From Hybos culiciformis (taxonomy: Eukaryota; Arthropoda; Insecta; Diptera; Hybotidae), in contig OZ023273.1 of NCBI GenBank assembly GCA_964007475.1, positions 21,749,557-21,813,556 of the forward strand: a DNA stretch of 64,000 nucleotides. Reading direction: 5' to 3'. The position numbers were made by a program, and so were the translations under genes. The first letter of the stretch is position 1; each line of letters begins with the position of its first letter. Positions 14,522 through 27,977 of the stretch are shown here, one piece after another. The notes beneath the pieces were generated by a model. That model made no database searches and had not been told where the DNA came from. It worked only from the letters and a program-made list of their open reading frames with translations.

Positions 14522-16571
14522 CAAGTATAAATAATAACAAATAAATTTACAGCAAAATATCTATAGATATTTATATATGTATGGTTTATCAATTTAAATT
14601 TTGTTTAACGGGAAGAAGACAAATATAATGGGTTTAAGTTTATATGAAATATTTTGAGAAGATAAAAAACATTTTAGTTTTTTACATTTTAATAAATGAT
14701 ATTGTAAAATATTTAAAACGTAACGTACAGTGAATGGACGCATTTACTTGTTGGTTACATCAGAAGTTTAGATTTTACTATAACAGTATGAAATTTCACC
14801 AAGATTATTTCAAAGTCTTTAACTTTTATTATAATTGTTAGCTAAAAGCTGGTACTATTAACAACTGCGAAAACAAGCAGAACTTTATATTTTCATACAT
14901 ACTAGGACTAGACAAAAATTTACTTAAACGTACTTGTAACATTTTTGTTAAGGCTTGCGACATTATTTTTTAATAAGTTATATGGCTCATTACATTACAT
15001 TTACTTACAGAATTAAAGAAGTGAAATATTATATTTTTTATGAAAATGAAAACATGTTTACAAGTTTATAATTTTGAAATTTTGAGTTGCTTTATTAACT
15101 CTATTCATTCTGTGAATAATATTTTGGATTTTTCCACGATTTGAAAAATGTCTAAAGTCTCTATGTTTCGGCAATTTGATATTTATAGATTGACAAAACT
15201 TTCCGACCTTTTCTCTTTACACATTTTATTATTATCATTATTTATACAATTTAATTTTTTTTTCTTTTAAATTCCTGTAATGTGAAACTGTAAAATAGTT
15301 CAACGGAAGAATCATATCTTTTTCTCTTATTTTTTTTTTACAAATCATTTCTGTTCATTTCTAATTAATCAGTTCAGTTTTTTATTTAAAAGATTAAGCC
15401 GAATATTATATATGTTATTTTGTTTAAGAAAATTTTTTGTTGATTAACATGTGGTCTTTGTTACATTTTGAATAATGATCAACGTCCTTTAAAAAATTAT
15501 GAAATATTGAAAAACAATTAGGTCGTAATTTTCAACACCATTAATAAAATTCTATATAACTAATAGTGTTATGCAGCTGCTGAATTATACTATTGGATTT
15601 GGATAGTGTATATATAGATACTACACTGTTCTGGATGTGTTAATGATAGTATTTAATTTTAATTAACAAGTAATTTAACTTTCAAATTTTAAATTAATTT
15701 GCACTATAATATTATAGATTTATTTTTTATGTTTGGAATATAAGGAACAGATTTTTGAGAATTTTTTTTGTTTTAAATTTTTTTTATTTCATTATAATCT
15801 GCTGCAAGCTTGCATTGCTTTGATATAGAGGTTGTTTATTTTTCGGATTTGGTTTGATTACAACTGAACTCGTCACTTAACTCCATCTACTTAGTGCAGA
15901 TAAGTTCATTAAATATCTGGCGAGCTTACTTCTAACAATTCAATTATGTACTGTAGGTACTAACATTTTGCGCAATGTCAAATTAATTAAATGAAAGTCA
16001 AACAATTTAATTTAAGTGCAAGTGTAAGTGTTTAAGTGCAAATTTAAATTCAAGTGTGATAAAACCAAAGTTTTGTCTTAGTTTGACGTTTTATTCAACA
16101 AATTAATCCCAAATCCCCAAATATATAAATTCACGTTTTATCTGTCGTTTTGTATATAATTATAAAAACCCTGTTTTTAATCTTTTTTGTTCATTATTTT
16201 ATATTTTATATTTTTGTCATCTCAAAAGATCCCCGATGCATTTTTTTTTTGCTTTTCACGTTAATGTCTGTATTTCCAGTCTATATTTCCAGGTTTTTAA
16301 CGCCGTGTTCATATAATGCCCGGTCAATGTAGTATTCTTTATAATACAATTAGTATCATATTGATCTTTCATTTTGGGCAGATTTCAAATAATGTTCTAT
16401 TTCACTTATCATCTTGCCCATAACATGTCCATATACCAAATATCATAATTATAAATTATGAATTCAAAGATGTTGGGTACGAATATTTTGTAGTATTTTT
16501 TATATATAGGTGCATTATGCAGCCGGATATAAAAATTATGAATGTTAATAATAATATAAATATTATATATA

Positions 16572-16643
16572 ATAACAAAATTAAAACTGTAATCAACGTT
16601 TTATAACATAACAAAAATTAAAACTGTAATCAACTTTTTATCA
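16572..16643. repeat. 36-bp tandem duplication (2 copies)
   Basis: Two adjacent near-identical copies (16572-16607 and 16608-16643) share the core AATTAAAACTGTAATCAAC. They differ by a few single-base changes, which suggests a fairly recent local duplication by replication slippage. No function is implied. Confidence 0.8.
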
Positions 16644-19600
16644 ATGATTTTAAATTCACAAAAAGGAAACTTTGATAAAACATTAATTTTAAGAAAATAT
16701 TAATAAATTCATAATAATTTTATTGCATTCATTATTTTTAAGATTTTTTTTTTCAAATTTGTAATTCATTTCCGTTATCTTTTTTTTATGAAAATATTCA
16801 ACTATCACGTTGATTAAAATTTTATTTTTCAAAGGAAGATAAATTATAAATATGATTATGATTTTTTTTCTCTCTGGAAATTATCAACAATTTTATATTC
16901 AAAGGGTTTTTGCATGCAGACATATTTTATTTAATTTATGTTTTGCTGCAAATACATACTTTTGTACATAATATTCACATCGTTGCTTCAAATATAAACA
17001 TTATATTTTATTATAAGTAATAGTCTAAATTAAAACGTAAAACTTCAATTAATAAAATATTATATTGACGTCAAATTTCGGAATTTGTTCAAAAAAGGAA
17101 AACTCTAATTTTTAGCTCTGACTTAAATGCAATTTAAAGCCTCACATATAGTTAAAATAGAAACTGTTTCTCATAAAAGTTCTTTTTCTACATATACTCT
17201 TGGTTGAAATAATTTTTCTTTTAACAAACTTATTTGTGTTTTTATTATTTGATGAATTACACCTAAAATTAAAACCTTAAGGGTTAATAAATATAATATG
17301 AGTAGCTCATAACATAGTTTTCAATTTTTAATTCTAGAAAGCCAATTTCTTCAATAGTCAGTCCCCATTACATTTTAATTTTATTTTCTTTTTGGGAATT
17401 TACAACATTTAAATAAAATGGTTAACGGTTAATAATTTTAATTGGTAAAATAATACAATAGATTGGTCCTCGGAGATGAATATACAAAAATTAAAAATTC
17501 TCTTAATAATTTGATAAATCATTAATTCATGTAATTTTTTCAAAGAAATAAAATTTAATTTTAAAAAATGCCCATAAAAAATTTGTTTTACAAATTTGAT
17601 TACCACAAAAAGTCGTAAAAACAAATTTGAATTTTTTTTTTGTACAAATTAAAAGAAAAATACTGAAAAAATTGAAAATATCTGATTTTTTATTTATTTA
17701 TTTTTTCTTTAAAATTATTTCCCAAATGTCCTTTTTCGAACCACAGAATTGAGATAATTTGTCCTTTTTTCGTGAAAATTTTATGATTTTTTAGTCAGTT
17801 TTCAATTATAAATCAAAAAACCGAATACTGTATATGTTTTCCTTTTATGTATGTGCAAAGTCTGTCCATTCGTCGCGCACTAAAATGCTTATAAATATTA
17901 GACTAACCAGCAGATTTCTATCAAATTGACGCCAAAATATGTGTAATTTCGTTAATTTTCATCCAAGCTAAAAAATGATAGAAGCTCTCAACTGGAATTA
18001 TTTTTTAACAATCGATGAAAGATTATTTTTCTGAATGACATCAGTCTATCTATACAAAACTATCGTTTTAATAATATTATAATTCAAAAAATTTGACTTA
18101 AACTGGTGATTTGAAAAAATGATGTCTTATCGTTTAACTTCATCTAAATTTGAGACGCTACACTGTTCTCATTGAAATAATATTTGTATTGAAAATAAAC
18201 AGTTTGAAAATTTGTAATTTTTCCATGGATAATGTTAAAATGTAATTGATATTTTTGTATACTTCAAGATCAAAAACAATTAGCATTATATGTAACAAGA
18301 GATAATTTATTATTATTTAAATATAAATAAAAAGTATGAAAATTAAGAAAAGAAGTAAATTGATTTAATTTTATTTAAAATAAAAGTTCTTTGACACGTG
18401 ACTTTACAGACTTTCAACAACAACATCCTGCAAAAATAAAATAAATTTGACAATTAATGTTAAATCACTATCGATGCGTAAAATTTTTATTTTTTATTCC
18501 TCAAATATTGGTCTAGGTTAAAAAACATTATAAAAACATCTATTTATTTATTTTTTTAACCGAAAATAAATTGAAACGTCCGCTTGAGGAGATCGGGAAC
18601 ATTTTTCATTTAATATTTTTTCTTTTCAACTATTTTAATAAGGTAATTATTTAATAATTGAGTCAATACGTTAGATAGATTCAAGTAATAAATATATATT
18701 ATTTACTTTGACGACCTCTACTTAATACTTTGACTCTGACAGTTTTGCTCCATAAAGCTTCTTTTACTCTATTCTATATCGACTTTGTAAATTAAAAATA
18801 ATATGTTCATTTATAGAAATTCCAGATTAATTTCTTTTTATAATGTCTAAATATATAATACGCTAGAACTCTGAAAAACAAAAGTGTTCAATTTAAAATT
18901 TTTGAAGTCAATAACGAATTATGTTCATTCAATTAAAAATACAAACAGTTGTAGAATAAAAGTCACAAATTTCAGTCATTTATAAATTTTTAATAATTTT
19001 AAGTTTCAACAATTCAAAATGCATTAAAAATGTTTGTAGATACATTTTTGTTTCCAGAATGGCAAACAAATTCACCTTCACCCTTAAAATTCTCGAATGC
19101 TTTGAAAACGATAATGGTCAGGTCAAATAATAATAAAAATTTTAAAGTGGTTCTTTTTTTTATTTAATGAATTATCGTTTAATTTTTGATGAAAAATATA
19201 TTTTCATTTAAGAGGGTTGCGGGAAAATAGTTAAAAAAAAATATATATTATCTGATTTTAAGATCCATTCATTTGAAAATTAATATTGTGAAAATTTGAA
19301 TAATATTTTTTTTCAGTTGAAAATTAAAATATTTTTATACCTATTATAATGTATACTTTTTATTTTATTTTATTTTAGGGTGGGGTGTTGATTATTTTCG
19401 ACTCAAAAATGAGAGCTTTCAAAAATTGTTGGAGATTTATTGGAAAGATTTTTTATATTAATTTGAACGTACGTTCGTTTAGTCAGGTCCAAGTTGAAAA
19501 AATAAAAAATCTCGTATCCCTTCTCAAATCTAGCACGAAAATAAAAAATGTTTGAAATGTCAAATCCTAAATGAAAGCCAACATAATAAAATTATAATTT

Positions 19601-20222
19601 TCTTTTTAAAAAGGTTGGAATTTGAATGATATTTTTTTCAACATCTTAATTGAAACAAAAGATATGTATTTAAGGTTTATTTTTATGAAGAGAAGAAAAA
19701 AAAATCAAACCATTAAAATAACTAATTTCAATTAGTTTTTTTTCCGACAGCAATATAACTTTTTAGCAAGAAAACTTTTTTTTATACGGTACGTGCTTAA
19801 TACCACTTTTTCGGGGATATTACATAATATTTTAGGCATAATGGGTATTACTAAATTTAATAACAAGAAAGCATTATTTTCAACAATAAAATAGAAGAAA
19901 GAAAAAAACTAAATAAATTTAAATAATGTTTATTATTATTTCGTGATATTATTTTCAGTTATAATAAAAATATTAAAATTTATCAATGTATTCCGAAGAT
20001 AGATGTGAGTTGAGCATGAGCAAACTTAAAACTTCTGATAATACTTTAATTTCAACTTTGAGCATAATGTTAACTTCGAGCTAATTTTTCTAATTCGAAA
20101 CGAAAAAAAAAAAGCATTTATTTCTACCGGCCATAGGTATTTATGAAGAGATTTCCAAAAATTTTTTTTTTTAATCAAAAGGTAATTTCAAAATTTTTTT
20201 GGCTCGAATTTTTGGTCCACTT

Positions 20223-20264
20223 GATTTTGTAATCGCTACTAACGATTTTGTAATCGCTACTAAC
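20223..20264. repeat. 21-bp tandem duplication (2 copies)
   Basis: The unit, beginning GATTTTGTAATCGC, occurs twice head to tail without a mismatch (20223-20243, 20244-20264), followed by a partial third start. Local duplication; it makes no ORF. Confidence 0.85.
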
Positions 20265-21809
20265 GATGAGTACAAGTATTTGAGAAATAAAACATTTAAG
20301 TTGTGAAAGTAAAAAATACTTTTAATTTTAATATGAAACAAAAACTTCTAATACGAGAATTGTAACAATTTTTTTTATATGCGACCGTAACCAATGAATA
20401 TTTAACATATTTTTTTTTAATCGGAATGTTTATTTTGTGTATTGACTTGACATATTCAAATATCAAGAATATAAAACAGATTTTTATACAGTACATACAT
20501 TTTTTAACAATAATTTTATTTCCAAATTAGTCGTGAATCATTAGAATTAAAATTAATTAAAGCTAAAAGAAAAACCAAAAATGACATTATATGTCGAATT
20601 TTGTGAAACAAAAATCTACATGGTGATGTCATTCTATGGTATTATTCATTTTGAAAGAAGGGACATACAGAACTTCTAATTTATTTTTTTTTTATATTAA
20701 TATTATATTATTCTTTAAAACATGTGTGGTAATTCAATTTCCAAAATTAAACCTTATGTCATCTGATTAGATATTTAAAAAAATTAACAAAAAAAAATTA
20801 TATTTGATTTTATAAGTATGTGACAAACAATAATAAATCTGGAAAAATTTAAATGTTACACATTACGACGTACATGTACATTAATGTATATATTTTGATT
20901 TCAATACATAAATTTCTTCATGCATTAATAAATTAGATATGTTTAATAAAATTTTGTAATAAATTTAAGATTGCAATGTGCACCTAAAATTTATTTATTT
21001 AAAAGTGAAATAAATTATGTAATTTTTTCATCAATTACGAATTATAATTCGTTCAAATATTGAGAGTGATTATAAAATGTTTTTAATGATGTGAAAAGTT
21101 GGAATAACTATAAAATTATGTAATAAACAGTATGTAGTTAAGAATGTAATCAATAATATTACAAAACATGTGTGATTAAGTTTTCGATTTTTTAATTACA
21201 ATACTCATATTATACGGATCAAAATTTACTTGTGAGCCCATAAATTAAAAAAAAAGTATATGGGAAGCCATAAAAAGTTTCTATTTTAATTAATTAAAAA
21301 ATAATAATCATTATAAGGCATCGAGTAAATAACCGTACATGAATCAAAATAGAAAATTAGTAGAGAGATATATTTATGGTCTAATTCGGTTTAAGCCAAT
21401 TGTGAGTTTTTTTTTTCTTGTTGCATTTTAACTGGACTTATGCTATATAGCACGGATAGCCAAATCAATTATATGTATGATTTTAAAAAATATGTTGCGA
21501 TCTACCTTTTAAAGTATTGATACTAAGCACATTCAAACATGTGTCTTCTGCACTTATAAGTTACAATGGTGAAATTATAAATATGGAAGAGTGAGCAGTA
21601 GTGACAAAAAAATAAATAAAAATAATAAATTTAAATAGAAGTCTGCGTTGTCATATCTTCAAACAACCATTTATATTTTGGATAAAGAAAATAGAGTTTG
21701 GGAATATAAAAAAAAAATTGTTTATCAAAATAGATTAAATGAAGATATAACTTATTTACTTAATTAGCCCTTTCAATATCAAAAAAAAAAAAAACTAAAA
21801 AGTCACGTT

Positions 21810-21818
21810 GTGCTAGCC
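21810..21818. repeat. target site duplication, left copy
   Basis: GTGCTAGCC here is repeated exactly at 22619-22627 and brackets the foldback element. A 9-bp duplication is typical of Foldback and Mutator-like transposition. Confidence 0.7.
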
Positions 21819-22618
21819 GGGAGCGGGCCTCTTTGCAAATTCCATATTGCAAAAGTCTATTTGGCCGAAAGCCACTTATCAAATTTGTATGTTTCGCAAA
21901 TCTCCATTTCGCAAAAAAAACTCTTTAACAAAATTCCATTTGGCCTAATGCGACACTTCGCAAAAAGATATTTCTCAAAATACCAATTCACAACATTATA
22001 TTAATTGAGACACTTCGCAAAAGTATAGTTTAACAAATTTTTTTATATTGCACAAATATGATGAATAGAATATTAAAGGTTTTTTTTAACTGTAGAGATT
22101 CCTGTAAAAAAAAAGCATGTAGGATTTTATGAAAAAATATATATGTATTAAGTATTAATTTTTTAATATTATTTCTTATATTTACAAACTGGATTTGTAT
22201 TAACTATATTAAAAAAACAGATATTAAAAATTCAATAAAATTTCTTAAAATTAAAATGCATATAATTGGAATTGTTTAATTTAATAATATGCATTTATGA
22301 TAATGCAACATATTTTAGTGCATGCTAAATATACATTTCGCAACTACCCTTTTTGGCGTAATTCACATTTCGCGCGCTCGCGCGAAATGTGAATTACGCC
22401 AAAAAGGGTAGTTGCGAAATGTATATTTTGCCAAAAGTAGTAGTTGCGAAATGTCCTTATGCTAACTGGAAAGTTGTTAACTGTCTCATTAGGCTAAAGC
22501 GAACGTTTGTTAACTATCCGTTTTGCGAATGGTTCTTTTGCGAAGTGTCTTTTTTGCCAAATGGAATAAGGCAAAATGTCTTTTTGCGAAAAGTCTTTCG
22601 GCGATTCGGGTAACACCC
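21819..22618. mobile_element. foldback-type DNA transposon, non-autonomous, 800 bp
   Basis: The element begins GGGAGCGGG and ends with the complement of GGGTGTTACCC, so the outermost bases are inverted. Both arms (about 21819-22040 and 22379-22618) are built from degenerate short units around TTTCGCAAA or TTTTGCGAAATG, in opposite orientation left and right. A middle part of about 290 bp is plain AT-rich DNA. A 46-bp perfect inverted pair at 22331-22424 begins the right arm. The exact 9-bp direct repeats outside fit a target duplication. Arms of tandem short repeats, a 9-bp duplication and no transposase are the hallmarks of Foldback elements; some Mutator-like MITEs look the same. Two apparent ORFs inside (21810-22004, 22389-22613) are translations of the repeats, not genes. 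Confidence 0.75.
22331..22424. repeat. 94-bp palindrome (46-bp perfect arms, 2-nt centre)
   Basis: Arms 22331-22376 and 22379-22424 are exact reverse complements around the dinucleotide CT, with CGCGCG next to the centre on both sides. Pairing continues imperfectly for about 8 bp beyond. Such a structure can extrude as a cruciform or fold as one hairpin. It is part of the foldback element. Confidence 0.95.
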
Positions 22619-22627
22619 GTGCTAGCC
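22619..22627. repeat. target site duplication, right copy
   Basis: GTGCTAGCC, identical to 21810-21818; marks the right edge of the foldback insertion. Confidence 0.7.
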
Positions 22628-25005
22628 ATCTTTGCTATATAGGATTTTTTTCCCGAAAGTTGAATAATTATTATAGTAAAGAAAAATTATTTAAAAATTT
22701 TAATCTACTATAATCCAACTGAGAAGAACTATCTTTTTCTAATAATTGAGGTGCTAAGTCTTAAATAGTTTTTCCTTAGCAGGATAGTATATGATAGGTG
22801 ACGTAAGTAAATATTTTTTAAATCCATCAAAATAAAGTTATATTATCATGAGTGGTAAATAAGATGTATAACAAGGAATAGTTTTTTTTTTTAATTTTTA
22901 TTTACTGTAGTGTCAAATACATTAATATTTTAATTAATTAAAGTGGTTCTGCATTTATAAATTTATTAGAAATGATAATAAAAATTTAACTTGCAATAAA
23001 GTTTTTCTATAAATACTGTTGCTTGTACATATAGTGTTAAATTTTCTATAAAGAATAATAATGACAATAAAAAATTAAAATCATGATCATAATTAATTTC
23101 TAATGCATCAAAAACGAAACTTTGAGTAAACCCCAAATGTTCATAATTCAAATCAATTAAAATCCTAATACATATAAAACGATTTCATTAAAATTGAAAC
23201 TAATCAATTTAGTATATAGCTTTATAATAAGGTAATTATTCAAAAAAAAAGAAAACAATATTAATCTCTGCGAAAATTAGTACTTAAATGAAAATACAAA
23301 CTTGATGATATTATTTTGTGCGAGGTAATTAAACAAAAATGTTTTTTTTTTGACGAGAAAAATTAAACTTGTAACAAATATGAAAAATTAGATTTACATT
23401 AATTTATATAAAAATTTACGTTGAATAAAATCCTATTATTTCAAGCTCACTTCGAACAAAGCCTTTCGACTCTTTTGCGGATAATTTTTAAAAGGAAACA
23501 AATATTGTTTTTATAGTAAATACACAAATATAATGCCTACTCAAATGTTCTAAATTTATTGTTAATTTTAATTTCTAACATTATGTTCCGATTGACATAT
23601 TCTATTTTACCTATTAAAAATGAGGATGGATATACTTTAATTATTCAGACTATTTCCCAACGAAGATTTTTACATACAGTTTAAGAATATCATTGGACAA
23701 TTATTTTTTTAAATAACAGAAAGCTATTCATTTCAGATAATGATTTATAAATGCTTACATTATATTAATTTTATACCTTTGTTTCTTATTGTAATAAAAA
23801 CCGAAATCAAAAAATTTTTCTTTCTTGCGAATCACAGGAATATTATTAAATTCAAGGAATAAAATAAACTTGAATGATTTGCGTGGCGCCAGACTGGTTG
23901 TCTTTTTATTAAAAGGGGATATTTTTTCTTGTAGTATATACGGTTGTAGAACTGTTTTGCAGTAAAATAGAAAAATACCTAAGTTTCAGAAATCAAAAGT
24001 AAAGTACAAGTATGTGAAGTAATATATTTTACAAATTTTCATTTTATGATATAAAATAAATAGTATATTCATACATATTATATGTATTCAATTACTGAAA
24101 ATTGTGCAAGAGGACGACATTTTTTCTCATCATTTATATATATATATATATACAATAATTTTATGTCATTATTAAGCCTCCGTCCAATTCTTATATTGAC
24201 TCCAAGTTGACTACACCAGGTCTAAGAAGAATTTAATTCAATTTGAAAGCTATTATAGTCATAATAAAGGCTAATTTATTTTAGAACTGAGTATTCAACA
24301 TTTAATTTTAATACTTACAAGGTCCCATCATTAGTAAATATCTGACTATTATATAATTTATTTCCATAATGAATATAGGTAGCCAAAATAAAAGGTCACA
24401 GTCATTAAGCTTAATAATAAGAATTACTAAGGTCATTGATAACGTTGAAATTATACTTTGAGTTTTTTTCAGTTAATCGGATTAGAAAAAAAAAAGTTAA
24501 TTGTATTATATGTCCTTTTTATGACATTTACAATTTTTTATTTGGACATAAAAGAAAACTTAAGCTGGAGTGTGATACCTTTATTATTCTTAATGCTTAT
24601 ATACAACATGTAATACTTACATACATATTATAATGCTGATTTTTTTTTAATAAAAAAGAAAATACAAATTGTATATAAACCTTCGATGTACAATAAGAGT
24701 TCTGTTGAATTTTACACTGTTGAAATTGTACCTAATTATTTTTTTCTAAAAACTTAATGTCACAAAGAAGGTAAATACATTTTTTTTTCTATAATTTCTG
24801 TGCATTTCTGATAATTTTATCATTTTCAAAGATATTTTTGTACGATTTATTTAAACGAAAAATGACAAAAATTAACCAAGATGAATAACTTCGCATCGAA
24901 GGTACTTAAAAGGAAAAAGCTAGACAATTTAAGAGGCGTTGATAAAAAATTATTTATAGTATAATAACATAAAATAATTATATTGTATTTTAGATATTTA
25001 AAGGT
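22628..25005. other. AT-rich non-coding DNA
   Basis: No gene, RNA or repeat is supported. Short ORFs (for example 22966-23151 minus and 24436-24633 plus) have no recognisable motif and the length expected by chance. Confidence 0.55.
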
Positions 25006-25536
25006 GAATATATAGTTTTCTGTCATATTTATCAGGAAATATGTTACGTTTTTTTTAACTGGAAATTTAGAATAATGCATTAACTATTCATTACAAAATT
25101 TCAAATATGAAAGCTGGATTGAATTTGAATTTCGAAAGGCTTCTGTGAGACACCTTATAAAATAAAATTATCGTAACTTGTTCTTAAAAAAAAATATCAA
25201 AGCTCAATAATATCAAAGCTCAATAATATCAAAGCTCAATAATAAGATAGTAAAAATTATATAAAAACTTAAACATTGATTTTTTAGTAACAAATTTACA
25301 ACTAATATTATGTAATATATTATATAAGTCGCCCCAAAAACTTCAACTGAAAATTCTTGGCATTAATTTAATATCATTTTGGTTGATTAATTAGATAATC
25401 AGGATACTATATTAACATAATTTTGTAATAATTACATACAATAAAACTATAAAAAATATTTTATACCATAAAATTAAATTAAATGAATAAATGCTTTATT
25501 TTTACTTCAGTAAAATATATCTCAGAGCTTTATTCC
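25006..25536 (+). repeat. left arm of a large inverted repeat
   Basis: This 531-bp arm is the reverse complement of 27464-27977 with about 95% identity by eye, including the exactly matching stretch around GAGACACCTTATAAAATAAA. The length difference comes mainly from a tandem triplication in this arm (25195-25242). It has no coding capacity. The ends show no obvious transposon signature, so an inverted segmental duplication is as likely as a transposon with long TIRs. Confidence 0.9.
25195..25242. repeat. 16-bp unit repeated three times
   Basis: TATCAAAGCTCAATAA stands three times head to tail (25195, 25211, 25227). The opposite arm has a single related copy, so the expansion happened after the two arms separated. 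Confidence 0.9.
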
Positions 25537-27463
25537 GATTTTTGTTAACTATTTAAAGTTGTTAAAATTGTTGACTATTAAAAATATTTGAAGGATCTTC
25601 AAATGTTCGATTTATAACTTTATAGATGCAGTAAGTTAAAAAAAGTATTAAATAAATCTAGCAACGAAGAATAGAAAATTAATAAATTAATATAAAAAAA
25701 AAACGATATTAAAGAAATGGTTTCTAGTATTACATAAAAATAAAATTAGACTATCAAAACCATGTTAGAAAGAAAACCATTCATTTGATACTAAAATACT
25801 GAGACTTTTGTAGTTAAATTGTTGATTTGTACTAAAATATGTGAACAGAAATAATTCAAGTCATATTAAATTTTGATAAACTTTATTGCGCCAGCAACTC
25901 GGTCGAGTCATGAGAAAGCGGGTTACGATAAAAATATATTAAATTTTCGTTTTGATTTTCCTGTTCCAAAAAATAAATAAAAAATAAAATTAAAACAATG
26001 AATACAACCTAGAATTACTTTAATTATTATTATTATTATTTTTTTGTATTTTTTTATAACATTTTCCTGTGGTTGTTGTTTCTAAAACACTTTAAATTAC
26101 ACTAAAAAAAAAATTTTTATGGGCGCATTGTCATACAAATGATATTTCCTTAAAATTGTTAGCTAAAACAAAAAGAAAATATTAATAATAAAAAGAATTT
26201 TCTATTATTTTATTTTTTAGTGAAGAATTTACAATTTTTTTCGTATAGGATGACTCTAACAAATTTATACATACCTAATTAGTAAAACTTGGTATAATTT
26301 TCTTCTCTTGTTTTGGAAAAAAATTTGCTTTATTATAAACAGTTAACACTACTTTATTTTTTTGATACTTAGTAAGAATGATTTTTTAGCTAAAAGTTTC
26401 ATAATATCGCCTGTTTAAAGGTAAAACTCACTGAGTAACACATAGAGTATAAAAAAAAAAAAATTTTTTCTGAGTATCCTCTTGTAATAATATTATCGAA
26501 GATTATCATTTCGGTATGATTGAGATGATATTTATATAACACAACTGGAAAGCAGATAAGATCTTTAAATAAAAGTTCACTGATTATAAAATATTAAAAA
26601 AAAAAACTTTTATAACAATTTACCCATCCTATTTTTATATTTTTCCGGGGTGATAACATTCGTACATTTTTGGACAGATATAGTTGATAAAATATATTTT
26701 TTGTTTTACTAATTTTTGAAATTTTTTTTTTCTATTATTATGGAGACAAATTGTTGGCAACATTCTCGCGAAACATATATATGTACAATTTTTTATTTTC
26801 CTTAAGTTTTTCCGTCACGTATAAGCATATTATTGAGGATGTGTTGTAATAATTTTTTTTTGTGAGCTATGAGATTTATGAAATACTAAAAGTACTAGTG
26901 AGGAATAATGAGTAGCTTATAAAGATGCATGTTATTATTTTTTTAACAAGATTTACTATATACATAGATATTAATAATAATATATATATTATTTGGATTT
27001 TGAGTTCGAACGTAAAACCTCAATTATTATCATGGTTAGATATACATATATAAACTGGTAATAGTTTCCATATTCTGAATATGATTTGAATTTTAAATAA
27101 GATCACTAAGTATATTAAAAATTTTCAGATTTGGAGCTAAAAGCTGTCGTTTTGTTGGTACGAATATTTAGAGAATTTACGATGAAGAAATTTTTAAGCC
27201 CTCAATGAAATGATAGGGCCTCTCAGAAAATTTAATAAAATGTTGATGGAAAAAGAAATAATGCTTTGAAATTTATATTATTATTTAACGAAATTTAATT
27301 TATGGTAAAAATCTATTTATTAATGTAATAAATTATTTATCGAGTATATTAAAAAAATACCATATTTCTCGTAATTTATTATGTAAAACAGCAGAACTTT
27401 ATTTATGTTTTGTTTTAAGTTGAAATAAAGAAAAAATTAAAGGTTGTTATAGAAATTAATTCT
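25537..27463. other. spacer between the inverted arms, no gene seen
   Basis: About 1.9 kb of AT-rich DNA that would form the loop if the two arms paired. A short GC-richer spot lies at about 25886-25928 (GCGCCAGCAACTCGG and following). I see no ORF with a recognisable product, no transposase and no RNA gene. Confidence 0.55.
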
Positions 27464-27977
27464 GGAATTAAAGCACTGAGATATATTTTACTGAAGTAAA
27501 AATAAAGCATTTATTCATTTAATTTAATTTTATGGTATAAAATATTTTTTATATTTTAATTGTATGTAATTATTACAAAATTATGTTAATATAGTATCCT
27601 GATTATCTAATTAATCAACGAAAATGATCTTAAATTAATGCCAAGAATTTTTAGTTGAAGTTTTTGGGGCGCCTTATATAAGATATTACATAATATTAGT
27701 TGTAAATTTGTTACTAAAAAAATCAATGTTTAAGTTTTTGTATAAATTTTACTATCTTATTGATAACTATTATTGAGCATTGATATTTATTTTTAAGAAC
27801 AAGTTACGATAATTTTATTTTATAAGGTGTCTCACAGAGGCCTTTCGAAATTCAAATTCAATCCAGCATTCATATTTCAAATTCTGTAATGAAAAGTTAA
27901 TGCATTATTCTACATTTCCAGTTCAAAAAAAAAACGTAATATATTTCCTGATAAATATGACAGAAAACTATTTATTC
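27464..27977 (-). repeat. right arm of the large inverted repeat
   Basis: Inverted copy of 25006-25536, with scattered substitutions and small indels. Whole structure about 2.97 kb. If transcribed through, it would give a long hairpin RNA. Confidence 0.9.

Larger units (their letters stand above)
14522..21809. other. AT-rich non-coding DNA, no gene recognised
   Basis: No coding region is supported. A stretch near 15780-16110 is somewhat richer in G+C and contains repeats of AAGTGCAA and related words, but stops close all frames. Two recent tandem duplications lie here (36 bp at 16572-16643 and 21 bp at 20223-20264). The rest is AT-rich sequence with homopolymer runs. Confidence 0.55.
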
